A DNA stretch of 49,120 bases, taken from assembly GCA_013360685.1 (NCBI GenBank), contig JABWBD010000007.1, positions 1 through 49,120 on the forward strand, read 5' to 3'. Shown in pieces: positions 26,064 to 33,415 of the stretch. The notes beneath the pieces are model-generated. The model made no database searches and was not told the DNA's origin. It worked only from the letters and a program-made list of their open reading frames with translations. The first letter of the stretch is position 1. Every line of letters begins with the position of its first letter. Source of the stretch: Pirellulales bacterium (GTDB lineage Bacteria; Planctomycetota; Planctomycetia; Pirellulales; Thermoguttaceae). Position numbers and translations under genes: made by a program.

Positions 26064-26418
26064 ACCGATGAAGACCCACGGCCATGTTTGGCCAACGGCC
26101 ATATTCACCTCCGGATATCGGCCCGGCGTCCGCATGAGGATGGCCTTCGGCCAGGCCCTGAAAAGGCTCCACTCGACAGCCCATGGCGGAGCCCTGGGAA
26201 CGCTTATCTACGCCCGGAAGTCAGGCCAGGAAGGGATTGCTTCCAGCCCAAGGTCCCCTGCGTCACGGGCGATCTCTTCGACGATCCGGCCACACGCGCG
26301 CCCTGCTAGGCAAACAGTGCACAACGCACGGTGCCCCCTGCAACCGGCCCCCTGCCAGCTCGCCTGGCAGGAGCCAGAGATTGCGAGGCTAAGGACGCTT
26401 GCCCCTCCACCCTTCCCT

Positions 26419-26466
26419 TCTTTTTTGCGTTCCGCCGCCACGGCGGCGGAACGCGAAAAAAGAAAG
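26419..26466. terminator. Strong bidirectional terminator-like hairpin
   Basis: GCGTTCCGCCGCC-ac-GGCGGCGGAACGC (26427-26454) is a 13-bp perfect stem. It is flanked by TTCTTTTTT on the left and GAAAAAAGAAAG on the right, so each strand has a T-run after the stem. It is placed between the plus-strand sialidase gene and the minus-strand kinase/toxin-antitoxin group. Confidence 0.75.
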
Positions 26467-26860
26467 AACAATCCACCGCCACACCACCGCTCGCCGCGCT
26501 CCAAAATCAGACTGCGTAGTTTCACCAGCGCTTTTCGCCTCGGTTTCTGTCCCGCCGAATTGCCCTGCCTCAACTGCAAGCCATCCCCTCTCCCGCTTCG
26601 CCCATAACGGCTGAGGGGGAGGGCAGTCTGCGGCGCTCTTGGCTCCTCCCACGCGAACGCAATCCAACCCACCGTCCCAAAACTCCCTCTTCACTCCTGC
26701 GACACGGTCTGCCCCCCGTCCCCTGAACCTCTCATCCTGCGCTCGTTGCACTGCGGCGCTACTCTGGCGCACGTACCGATCCGCGCACACCAAGAACCGC
26801 GCGATGCCCGATTCGTCGCGCCCAACTCGCGCTTGGGCGGCGCCATCGCGTACCTGGCTT

Positions 26861-26910
26861 AGCCGCGAAGCGGCGCATGATCATTGCCAGCCAGGGGTGT
26901 AAACCCCTGG
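26861..26910. repeat. Two-hairpin dispersed element, copy 2
   Basis: AGCCGCGAAGCGGCG (26861-26875) and CCAGGGGT-GTAA-ACCCCTGG (26891-26910) repeat the pair at 23936-23981 with one change in the first hairpin, one in the loop of the second, and a slightly longer spacer that also keeps ATTGCCA. Confidence 0.75.
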
Positions 26911-27107
26911 TCTGCAATTGCCCTCTACACCAAACCATGAACCCACCAGTCCATTCCTGTAAGCCTTGAAAAGGCGGCACCGTCGGTCGCCTTTTCGCGC
27001 GCTGGTCATTCATTGGGAAGACTGCAAGGACCGTCAAAACTCGCCCAGGGATGGCCGCTCCGACGCCTTGAGTCGCTATCCACGCTGATCCAGCGGTTTC
27101 CTGGGCT

Positions 27108-27545
27108 TCAAGGCAAGTTGGCCGGCTTGATGGCGCGGTGATCGATGCACTTCTCGCAGTTGAGGAAATCGATGCCGCGCGCCGCGTCGCGCAGGTATCG
27201 GAACAATTCTTCAAGGGGAATGCCCTCCAGGCCCGCATCGCGGTGTTGGTGCAACAGGTCCAGCAAGCTCCCGTCGGTCGCCAGTTCCCAGCGGGTGACC
27301 AGGTAGCCCGCCACCAGCCACCAGTCCATCAGCGAGACGATGTTCGAGTGGTCCGTGACGGTCTTCACCAGGTTGAGGTTGTCGAGTTCTTTGCGTACCG
27401 CCGCGTTCTCCCCGTCAAGCGGATCGAGCGAAACCTTCACCGCACAAGGCACACCCTGGGCCGATTCGGCCCGGTAGATCTCGGCAAACCCGCCCCTGCC
27501 GATTCGCGCGCCCAGTCTCAGGCCGTACTTGTTTTCGATATCCCC
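27108..27545 (-). pseudogene. Fragment of a Ser/Thr protein kinase, truncated at the catalytic loop
   Basis: The minus strand reads GDIENKYGLRLGARIGRGGF then AEIYRAESAQG and CAVKVSLD, the glycine-rich loop and the VAIK-type lysine strand of a eukaryotic-like kinase. Helices follow (NIVSLMDWWLVAG, EELFRYLRDAARGIDFLNCE) and then HRAIKPANLP and a stop. HRAIKPAN corresponds to the catalytic HRDxKPxN, but the catalytic Asp is Ala and the whole C-lobe after it is missing. No ATG or GTG precedes the glycine loop in this frame (a GTG at 27452 is too late), and the frame overlaps the XRE gene's end. It is therefore almost certainly inactive. Confidence 0.65.
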
Positions 27546-27547
27546 GG

Positions 27548-27910
27548 TTAGGAGGCACGGACGGTAAAGGCGATCTCCGCGCCAACCGCCGCGGCATAGC
27601 GGTAGAGCGTGTCGAGCGTCGGATTCAGGTAAACGCCGTTTTCAAGCCGGCTGACCGCCGAGCGATCCATGCCGCACCGCTCCGCCACGCCAGCCAGGCT
27701 CAATCCCTTCGCTTCGCGATGCTTCTTAAGAGCCGCGAGCATTACCAAAAGGTCGACATACTCCCCCTGGGTGACAACCTCCGATATGTCGCCGGACTGT
27801 TGCAGCTTCATCAGGCTCGGTCGCTCGCGCTGGAACTTCTCGCGAATCTCCCGGAGCTTCTGCTGCTGCTCAACGGTCCGTTCGATCTTGCGGTGAACAC
27901 GCTTCGCCAT
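27548..27910 (-). CDS. XRE-family helix-turn-helix antitoxin-like regulator
   Basis: The 120-residue protein starts with a basic, helical segment (MAKRVHRKIERTVEQQQKLR), probably toxin-contacting. It ends with an HTH_3 domain at about residues 60-115: GLSLAGVAERCGMDRSAVSR then LENGVYLNPTLDTLYRYAAA. The ATG at 27910 lies three bases after the stop of the toxin-like gene, with GAGGA overlapping that stop, so the two are translationally linked. In such pairs the HTH protein binds the operon promoter and neutralises the toxin. The toxin-first order is less usual but known for HigBA and BrnTA loci. Confidence 0.8.
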   Translation of the reverse strand: MAKRVHRKIERTVEQQQKLREIREKFQRERPSLMKLQQSGDISEVVTQGEYVDLLVMLAALKKHREAKGLSLAGVAERCGMDRSAVSRLENGVYLNPTLDTLYRYAAAVGAEIAFTVRAS

Positions 27911-27913
27911 GCT

Positions 27914-28174
27914 TCATTCCTCTTCAGGCTCGTAGGCCGTCACCGGGTAGACGACCAAGGGGTCTTGCTCAACCACTTCCCACACCACGACCAGGGGACG
28001 CCCTGCAGCCGTGTACCCGAAAGTAATGGGCCGACCACTCGAACGGCTGCGGCCTGTGTTGCTGGCCGGGTCGTTGAGGACCTCTTCGACTTCCTCCGGC
28101 GCGACGCCGTGCTCGGCAATGTGGTGCAGATTCCCGTCGGGGTCCTCCTCCAGGTCCCAAATCACCTCGATCAT
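27914..28174 (-). CDS. BrnT-like toxin candidate
   Basis: The 86-residue protein starts MIEVIWDLEEDPDGNLHHIA and continues EHGVAPEEVEEVLNDP, SGRPITFGYTAAGRPLVVVW and VYPVTAYEPEE. The 'HI-x-EHGV-x-P-E-E-V' helix followed by an antiparallel sheet ending in 'P-x-TAYE' matches BrnT/RelE-superfamily proteins, which are RNA-cleaving toxins. AAGGAGCC precedes the start by a proper distance. It is the first gene of a two-gene unit with the XRE regulator. Toxicity is inferred from family and context only. Confidence 0.7.
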   Translation of the reverse strand: MIEVIWDLEEDPDGNLHHIAEHGVAPEEVEEVLNDPASNTGRSRSSGRPITFGYTAAGRPLVVVWEVVEQDPLVVYPVTAYEPEEE

Positions 28175-28274
28175 TGTCGGCTCCTTACTTCGCCCCGTTG
28201 CAATATTTTACAACAGTCCAAGTCAAACGTCAACAGGGAGATTCTCGCCCCGCGGAGAAACCGCGCAACGTTCC

Positions 28275-28499
28275 ATGAATCAACGCCAGCAGCCCCCATT
28301 AAACCTGAACTCCGTTGCCGACGTGGTCCGCTGGGTCATCGACGAACTTGGCGCCCTGTGTCCAAGCCCCGAGCGCCTGGCCGCTTACTCCGCCGATCCC
28401 CAAGCAGTCGAGCATCGCGACATCCGCTACCATGTGGAAGAGGCCCGCTGCGGGACGTGCCGAGCCGACTTGGAAGCGGCTGCTGCCAAGCAGCAGTAG
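28275..28499 (+). CDS. Small protein with C-terminal zinc-finger-like Cys/His motif (74 aa)
   Basis: From the ATG at 28275 the product is MNQRQQPPLNLNSVADVVRW ending ...HVEEARCGTCRADLEAAAAK plus two Gln. The 'CPSPERLAAY' segment followed by His-x5-Cys-x2-Cys resembles the zinc-binding N-terminal modules of anti-sigma factors, but it is short and has no membrane segment. Composition fits coding sequence, and a terminator-like hairpin follows at 28604. The start has only a distant GGAGA. It is divergent from the toxin-antitoxin unit. Confidence 0.5.
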   Translation: MNQRQQPPLNLNSVADVVRWVIDELGALCPSPERLAAYSADPQAVEHRDIRYHVEEARCGTCRADLEAAAAKQQ

Positions 28500-28603
28500 C
28501 GGATTCCAGGTCCCCGTCCTCCGCAACGTGCTCGGACGACCGAAACACAAAGACCGGCAATGCCAGGCTGCGGCTGTCCCAGTACAACGCCCCAAGAAAC
28601 AAG

Positions 28604-28630
28604 AACCTCGCGGCCTCCGCCGGGGTTTTT
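28604..28630 (+). terminator. Terminator-like hairpin with T-run
   Basis: AACC-tcg-CGGC-ctcc-GCCG-g-GGTT followed by TTTTG: an imperfect stem with bulges and a T-run, about 105 bp after the stop of the 74-aa gene. Confidence 0.45.
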
Positions 28631-29610
28631 GCAACGCCCCTCTAACGGCCGATATAGAACTTACGTTCCGCACCCACGCCCCAACTCCAAGTCGCCCTGC
28701 CATTTACGTCCCAGCGCCTCGTCCGACTTCTTTTCGCAACGCTTCGAGATTGTCGCAAAACCCAGCCCCCTCCTGCCCCCGTCACACCGCCACCCGAAAC
28801 CCCGTGCGGTGTTGCCTCTAACCTCGACTTTCGTCCCCGAACTTGGTCCTCATTTTTCAACGACCACACCTCCCCGCAAAGCACATCCCACTCTGGCTCT
28901 CGACTCTTGACCCTCGGCCCTCGACTCTTTCGACTTTTTCGAAATTCCGTCTCCCGACCCAAGAATTTGCTTGCAATTGGGCCACCTCGTATTCTATACA
29001 TACGTTCACAAAAACCCACTCTGACCGCAGCCGCGCGAAAAGCCGGCTCGTCAACAGGACCTCACCAACAGCCGCGCAAACCACACCGCTGCGGCGCGGA
29101 AAAGCAATGCGATTCCCAGTTGCCACACCTCTTGCGTCACGAGATCCCGCACGAAACGGCCCGCGAACCCTGCCTGCGACTGCGTGTGCAATCCAATCCT
29201 GCAACACCCCGCTCCCTGGTGGCGCCAACTACGCAAATCCGCAAAGCCCAACTCCCGATCCCCAAGACAATCATGGCCAGACGTTCTGCCCGAAATCTCG
29301 CACCACCGGCGAAGCGCGTTGCGAAATCCCCGCCCCGCGCCACGATTACCCCATTTCGTCCTTCATCCCTGATCTCTCATCCCTCCTCCGTCCGCCAATA
29401 CTCCGAACCGATGCAACACTCGACCCAAAAGGATGGTTCCACTTACGTCAAACGACCGGGCCCCAACCTGTTCGCAATCAACCACTTACAGCGTCGCGCT
29501 TCGCCCTAACTCATGCAACACGATTTCCAGGCTGTTGCGTGGACCGCGACCTCCCCTGCAAATGACCAATGACGAATGACAAAGTGACCATGTGTTGACT
29601 CCTCATTGAG
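28631..29610. other. Gene-free, C/T-rich region (about 1 kb)
   Basis: No protein family is recognisable in any frame. The plus strand is strongly pyrimidine- and A-rich and poorer in G than the genes around it. It contains degenerate short repeats (CTCGACTCTTGACCCTCGGC near 28908; CATCCCTGATCTCTCATCCC near 29372). The frames that stay open are Pro/Ser/Thr/Arg-rich noise. Confidence 0.55.
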
Positions 29611-29721
29611 GAGCCTGATCTTTGGCAATTCGATTTCCAACAGCCCCCTGCCGGAGCCGCCGGCAGGGGTTCGTGGAAAGACCCTAGACCGTCTCGCATT
29701 GGCCGCTAGACTCTCAACTAC
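29611..29721. repeat. Dispersed 111-bp element, copy B
   Basis: It matches 22225-22335 (about 92% identity, no gap), with the identical hairpin CCCCTGCCGG-agccg-CCGGCAGGGG at 29645-29669. Its right end includes CTA at 29718-29720, which is the TAG stop codon of the YkgJ-type gene on the minus strand, so the element forms the 3' boundary of that gene. Confidence 0.85.
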
Positions 29722-30188
29722 TCGTCGTAAGGCTGTACTTGCACGAAATTCAACATGGTCTCCTGAAGCCATCTTCTCCAGTGCCGATTCGCGTCGCCGC
29801 CGCAGTTGAACATCCGGCAGATGTTGGGGCGAAATTCGTAGTGTTTGCACTTCCGCGTCTCACGGTCGAACCAGACGCACGGTTCACCCCTGGCCTCGAG
29901 CCCCAGCGGCGCGAGCCTCGCCAGTTCCTGGATCAGTTCCGCCGGCATGTTCTCCGGCAAAGGAAGCTCATCCGTGTCGGAAACGATTTTTTCCTCGTCG
30001 GCGTCCCGAACGACGACGTCAACTATCCGCCCGTCGGCCTTGCATCGGAATGGGGGAATGCCCACCTGAACACAGCAGTTGCCACAGCCCTCGTGTTGAT
30101 AATCGGCACGGGGCGGTCGTCCGCTTATCGGCTTTACGTTCGCTTGCTTGTCGAGTCTTGCCCAGACCGCGGTATCGTGGTTCTCCAT
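29718..30188 (-). CDS. YkgJ-family cysteine-cluster (zinc/iron-chelating) protein
   Basis: Starting from the ATG at 30188 (after GAGAGGTG), the protein has 156 residues. A CGNCC motif (about residue 34) followed by QVGIPPF is joined later by CVWFD, CKHYEFRPNICRMFNC, giving the Cys pattern of the YkgJ/CxxCxxCC family, thought to bind zinc or an iron-sulfur cluster. It ends WLQETMLNFVQVQPYDE, a tail repeated as a remnant at 23828. It is the last gene in the direction of the hydrogenase cluster, 192 bp after the NuoE-type gene. A role in cluster biogenesis is conceivable but not shown. Confidence 0.75.
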   Translation of the reverse strand: MENHDTAVWARLDKQANVKPISGRPPRADYQHEGCGNCCVQVGIPPFRCKADGRIVDVVVRDADEEKIVSDTDELPLPENMPAELIQELARLAPLGLEARGEPCVWFDRETRKCKHYEFRPNICRMFNCGGDANRHWRRWLQETMLNFVQVQPYDE

Positions 30189-30380
30189 GCTGCACCTCTC
30201 TGCCTGCCGGCCTTGGCCAGGAGGGAAAAAGGTTTCGGCCGCCGGCCCTGGAATTCCCCGGAAAGACCGGCGCCGCGACGGTTGTCGGACAGCATACCTC
30301 CGGCCAAACCGCGCAGCAACCGGGCGCCGCGAGGGTCCGCGGCAAGATCTTAGAAAGCGAAACGGAGCGGTCAAAGCCTG

Positions 30381-30965
30381 TCAAGGGAGGCGCCGCAGAG
30401 GCGTCAAAGACCCAGTGGGACCGGAGGACGCGTGCGACTCGCGGCGGACGCGAGAGAGGTACTTTTCCAGGATGACAGGCACCTGGTCGGGAGTCACTTG
30501 GGCGTGGACTTCGTTGTCGATCATCAGCACGGGTGCCAGCCCGCAGGTGCCCAGGCATCGGGAACCCTCGAGAGTGAAGACCCCGTCGGTGCTCGTTTCG
30601 CCGAATTGGATTCCCAATTCCTCGATGAGCTTCTGGGCGACGCGATCGGCCCCCTTGACGTAGCAGGCCGTGCCCAAGCAGATATTGATCAGAAAGCGAC
30701 CACGCGGCTGGAGGCGGTAGTAGTGGTAGAAGCTGGCGACGCCCGCGACTTTGGCGGCCGGGATCTGCATGAGTTGGGCGACCGCGTCGAGATGGGCTTC
30801 CGCCAAGTAGCCGTGCTGCGCCTGGATCTTGTGGAGCACGCCGATCAAATGACTCTGGGGCTCGCTCGTCTGTCGGCACTGGTCGATGTGCGCGACGATT
30901 TCGTCGCCTAGGATCCGACGGGCGGTCGTCTCGACTTCGTGCCAGTTGTCGGTGGTGGTGTTCAT
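30381..30965 (-). CDS. hydC: NuoE/HydC-type [2Fe-2S] thioredoxin-like subunit 1
   Basis: This 194-residue protein has the helical N-terminal segment (GVLHKIQAQHGYLAEAHLDA, AGVASFYHYYRL) and thioredoxin-like [2Fe-2S] domain of NuoE: Cys96 and Cys101 in CLGTACYVKG, Cys137 and Cys141 in RCLGTCGLAPVLMID. In HydABC hydrogenases this subunit passes electrons near the flavin subunit. Its start overlaps the stop of the HydA-type gene (ATGA, 30962-30965), so it is co-translated with it. The C-terminal 20 residues after VILEKYLSRVRR are an unremarkable tail. Confidence 0.88.
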   Translation of the reverse strand: MNTTTDNWHEVETTARRILGDEIVAHIDQCRQTSEPQSHLIGVLHKIQAQHGYLAEAHLDAVAQLMQIPAAKVAGVASFYHYYRLQPRGRFLINICLGTACYVKGADRVAQKLIEELGIQFGETSTDGVFTLEGSRCLGTCGLAPVLMIDNEVHAQVTPDQVPVILEKYLSRVRRESHASSGPTGSLTPLRRLP

Positions 30966-32719
30966 CGGACGCCTCGGGGGAGCTTGGCGGAATAGCGGGT
31001 GTGCAGCAGTTCGTGCGCTCGCTGGGAGCCGGGCCCGCCCAGGAACGCGTCATAGAGCTCCTCGATCGACGGGTTTTCGTAGGACTTGCGGAGCGTCTTG
31101 CCGGCGTCGATGGAATAGAGGGCCCCGGCGCGTTTGCGGAGCAGTTCGGGATCGAGCACCTTGACGCCGGTGGGCGGATAGGGCTGCCCGCCGCCGCCGA
31201 TACAGCCGCCGGGACAAGCCATCACTTCAATGACGTGGAACTGCTCTCTGCCTTCTTTCACCTTGTCGAGGAGCACTTTGGCATTGGTCAGCCCGTTGGC
31301 CACGCCGACGTGGACGTTGCGGTCGCCGATGGCGACGTAGGTCTGCCGCAGTCCCTCGACCGCGCGGACCTCGGTGAACTCGAGCCGGTCGGCCGGTTTG
31401 CCGGTGACCAGTTCGCTGGCCGCGCGGAGCGTAGCCTCCATGACGCCGCCGGTGGTGCCGAAAATATCACCGGCGCCGCTGGAGAGTCCGAGCGGACTGT
31501 CGAACTGGCCGTCAGGGAGCATGCCGAAGGTGAGGCCGTAGCACTTGATCATCCAGATCAATTCGCGCGTGGTGAGGACGGCATCGGTGTAAGGCGTTCC
31601 GCCGGGCATGAGGTGCTCCGGCCGGCGCGACTCGTATTTCTTGGCCACGCAGGGCATCACGGCCACCATGTAGACCTGCGAGGGATCGATCCCTTTCTTC
31701 TCGGCGTAGTAGGTTTTCGCCAGCGTGGAGACCATGCTCATCGGAGACTTGCAGGTCGAGGCGTGGGGGATCAGTTCCGGATAGAACTTCTCCATGAAGT
31801 TGATCCAACCCGGCGAGCAGGAGGTGATCATCGGCAAGGGGCCTTCCTTGAGCCGGGTGAGGAACTCGTGGGCTTCCTCGACGATCGTCAGGTCGGCGCC
31901 GAAGTCGGTGTCGAAGACCGCGTCGAAGCCCAAGGCCCGCAGGGCGGTGATCATCTTGCCCGTCGCCGGAGTGCCCGGCGGCATGCCGAAACCTTCGCCG
32001 ATGGCGGCGCGGATGGAGGGGGCGGTCTGCACGACCACGTGCAATTTCGGGTCGGCCAGGGCCTTCCAGACGTCGTCGGTGCTCCGTTTTTCGAGGAAGG
32101 CCGCGGTCGGGCAGACGTTGATGCACTGGCCGCACTGGATGCAGACGGAGTCGTCCATGGCGGCGAGATGCGCCGGTGCGACGACCGTGTGGAAACCGCG
32201 GCCGTGCTGGCTGAGGTTGTAGACGCCCTGGATTTCCGCGCAGACGCGGACACAACGGCCGCAGAGGATGCACTTCTCGGCGTTGCGCGCGACCGAATGG
32301 CTCGATTCCTCGATGGGGAATTGCTTGCGACGGCCTTCAAAAAGCCGTTCGCGAACGCCCATCGAATAGGCGAGGTTCTGGAGTTCGCAATGGCCGTCGC
32401 GCTCGCAGGTCTGGCAATCTTTCGGATGGTTGTCCAGCAGGAGTTCGACGATGTCGCGGCGGGCCTGGCGGATCTCGGGCGAGTTGGTCTGGATGTCCAT
32501 CCCTTCCCAGACCTCGACGCTGCAGGCGGTCATGTAGTAGCCCATCCCCTTCACGTCGACGATGCAGACGCGGCACGACCCGGCCAGGCTCAGGTCGGGA
32601 TGATAGCAAAGCCGCGGGATGTGAATCCCCAAGTGTTCGGCCGCCTCCATAACGGTCGTCCCCTGGTCGACCGTCACCGCGGTACCGTCGATGGTGAGTT
32701 TGATTTTCTTCTTTCGCAT
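30962..32719 (-). CDS. hydA: [FeFe]-hydrogenase catalytic subunit 1 (HydA, NAD-linked type)
   Basis: The 585-residue protein has the NuoG-like N-terminus of multimeric [FeFe] hydrogenases. It has a [2Fe-2S] domain (Cys38, 49, 52, 66), a His-Cys3 site (His98, Cys102, 105, 111) and two [4Fe-4S] motifs, CILCGRCVRVC (150-160) and CIQCGQCINVCP (193-204). The H-cluster domain has motif L1 TSCSPGW (299), L2 MPCVAKKYES (355) and L3 EVMACPGGCIGGGGQP (498). The C-terminus ends HELLHTRYSAK as in the small-subunit-like tail. It would produce or oxidise H2 in the cytoplasm. L1 has Ser where CpI-type enzymes have a second Cys. Confidence 0.9.
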   Translation of the reverse strand: MRKKKIKLTIDGTAVTVDQGTTVMEAAEHLGIHIPRLCYHPDLSLAGSCRVCIVDVKGMGYYMTACSVEVWEGMDIQTNSPEIRQARRDIVELLLDNHPKDCQTCERDGHCELQNLAYSMGVRERLFEGRRKQFPIEESSHSVARNAEKCILCGRCVRVCAEIQGVYNLSQHGRGFHTVVAPAHLAAMDDSVCIQCGQCINVCPTAAFLEKRSTDDVWKALADPKLHVVVQTAPSIRAAIGEGFGMPPGTPATGKMITALRALGFDAVFDTDFGADLTIVEEAHEFLTRLKEGPLPMITSCSPGWINFMEKFYPELIPHASTCKSPMSMVSTLAKTYYAEKKGIDPSQVYMVAVMPCVAKKYESRRPEHLMPGGTPYTDAVLTTRELIWMIKCYGLTFGMLPDGQFDSPLGLSSGAGDIFGTTGGVMEATLRAASELVTGKPADRLEFTEVRAVEGLRQTYVAIGDRNVHVGVANGLTNAKVLLDKVKEGREQFHVIEVMACPGGCIGGGGQPYPPTGVKVLDPELLRKRAGALYSIDAGKTLRKSYENPSIEELYDAFLGGPGSQRAHELLHTRYSAKLPRGVR

Positions 32720-32744
32720 GGTCTTGATGGCGACGTTCTTGTTG

Positions 32745-33370
32745 GGAGGGAAAGGGGGAAAAAGGGAAAGAGGGAAAGGAAGACGGGAAAGAAACGAAGA
32801 TGGTTTTGCTATTGTTTTAGTTCGACTCGACGGAAATCCAAAGGGAATTCGGAAAAGTTGGCCAGGAGTCCGACGCTCTTCTTGACGGCTTTCAGGTAGG
32901 ATCTCACTTGTGCGTAGTGACGTTTGTGAAGCTCTTCGACGGATTTCAGTTCCACCACGATCTGCCCCGCGACAAATAGATCGAACTTGTGCACACCAAC
33001 CGGCTTGTTCTTGTACCGAAGACGGACTCTCTTCTGCGACTCGAACTCTATCCCGCGTTCCGCCAACTCGATCTCCAACGCTCGCTGGTATACCTTCTCG
33101 ACATATCCCGGTCCCAATTCCCTGTGAACCTCGATCATCGCGCCGATAACGCTGTGGACCAATTCTTCGTGTGCATCGGGATTCTCGGTCATATCGGCTC
33201 CCTTTGTCTCTGAATCATAAGAAAGTAACCAGCCGAACGTACGCGTCACTGTCTTCTCTTCCGTTCTTTTCCTCTGCGCCTCCTTTCTTTGTGCTCAAGG
33301 TAGTAAATCTCCGCTCTTCTCATATCGTTCATTCCCTTTTCCCTCTTTCTCTTTTTCCCCCTTTCCCTCC
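32745..33370. mobile_element. Candidate mobile cassette: GxxExxY gene bounded by 35-bp purine-rich inverted repeats
   Basis: Left end 32745-32779 begins GGAGGGAAAGGGGGAAAAAG. The right end 33334-33370, read on the minus strand, begins with the same 20 bases. Over 35 bp the two differ by one substitution and one inserted A. Between them lies only the GxxExxY gene. The cassette sits in the spacer between two hydrogenase subunit genes. A shared CGTTCT lies just outside each end but is too short to prove a target duplication. No transposase is encoded. Confidence 0.5.
32809..33192 (-). CDS. GxxExxY-family protein
   Basis: From the ATG at 33192 (preceded by GGGAG) the 127-residue product reads MTENPDAHEELVHSVIGAMI then EVHRELGPGYVEKVYQRALE. 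The family signature (G-P-G-Y-V-E-K-V-Y), the YKNKPVGVHKFDLFVAGQIV strand and VELKSVEELHKRHYAQVRSY follow, typical of this family, whose Asp...Glu-x-Lys arrangement resembles PD-(D/E)XK folds. The function is unknown. The family is often multi-copy and scattered in genomes. It interrupts the hydrogenase cluster in the same orientation and is enclosed by inverted repeats. Confidence 0.85.
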   Translation of the reverse strand: MTENPDAHEELVHSVIGAMIEVHRELGPGYVEKVYQRALEIELAERGIEFESQKRVRLRYKNKPVGVHKFDLFVAGQIVVELKSVEELHKRHYAQVRSYLKAVKKSVGLLANFSEFPLDFRRVELKQ

Positions 33371-33415
33371 TCCTCCTTCGTTCTCAACTCCGTTTGAAGT
33401 CACCTAACCAAATGT

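Larger units (their letters stand above)
25867..27107. other. Gene-free, repeat-rich region (1.24 kb)
   Basis: No recognisable protein was found on either strand. It lies downstream of the sialidase (+) and downstream of the kinase fragment (-), and contains a small hairpin (26045), a strong terminator-like hairpin (26419) and copy 2 of the two-hairpin element (26861). From about 26640 the plus strand is unusually rich in C, T and A compared with neighbouring genes. Confidence 0.55.

Noticed and set aside
28907-29565. Overlapping plus-strand frames of 200-240 codons
   Set aside because: Low-complexity Pro/Ser/Thr/Arg sequence arising from a pyrimidine-rich strand; no ribosome binding site or family match.
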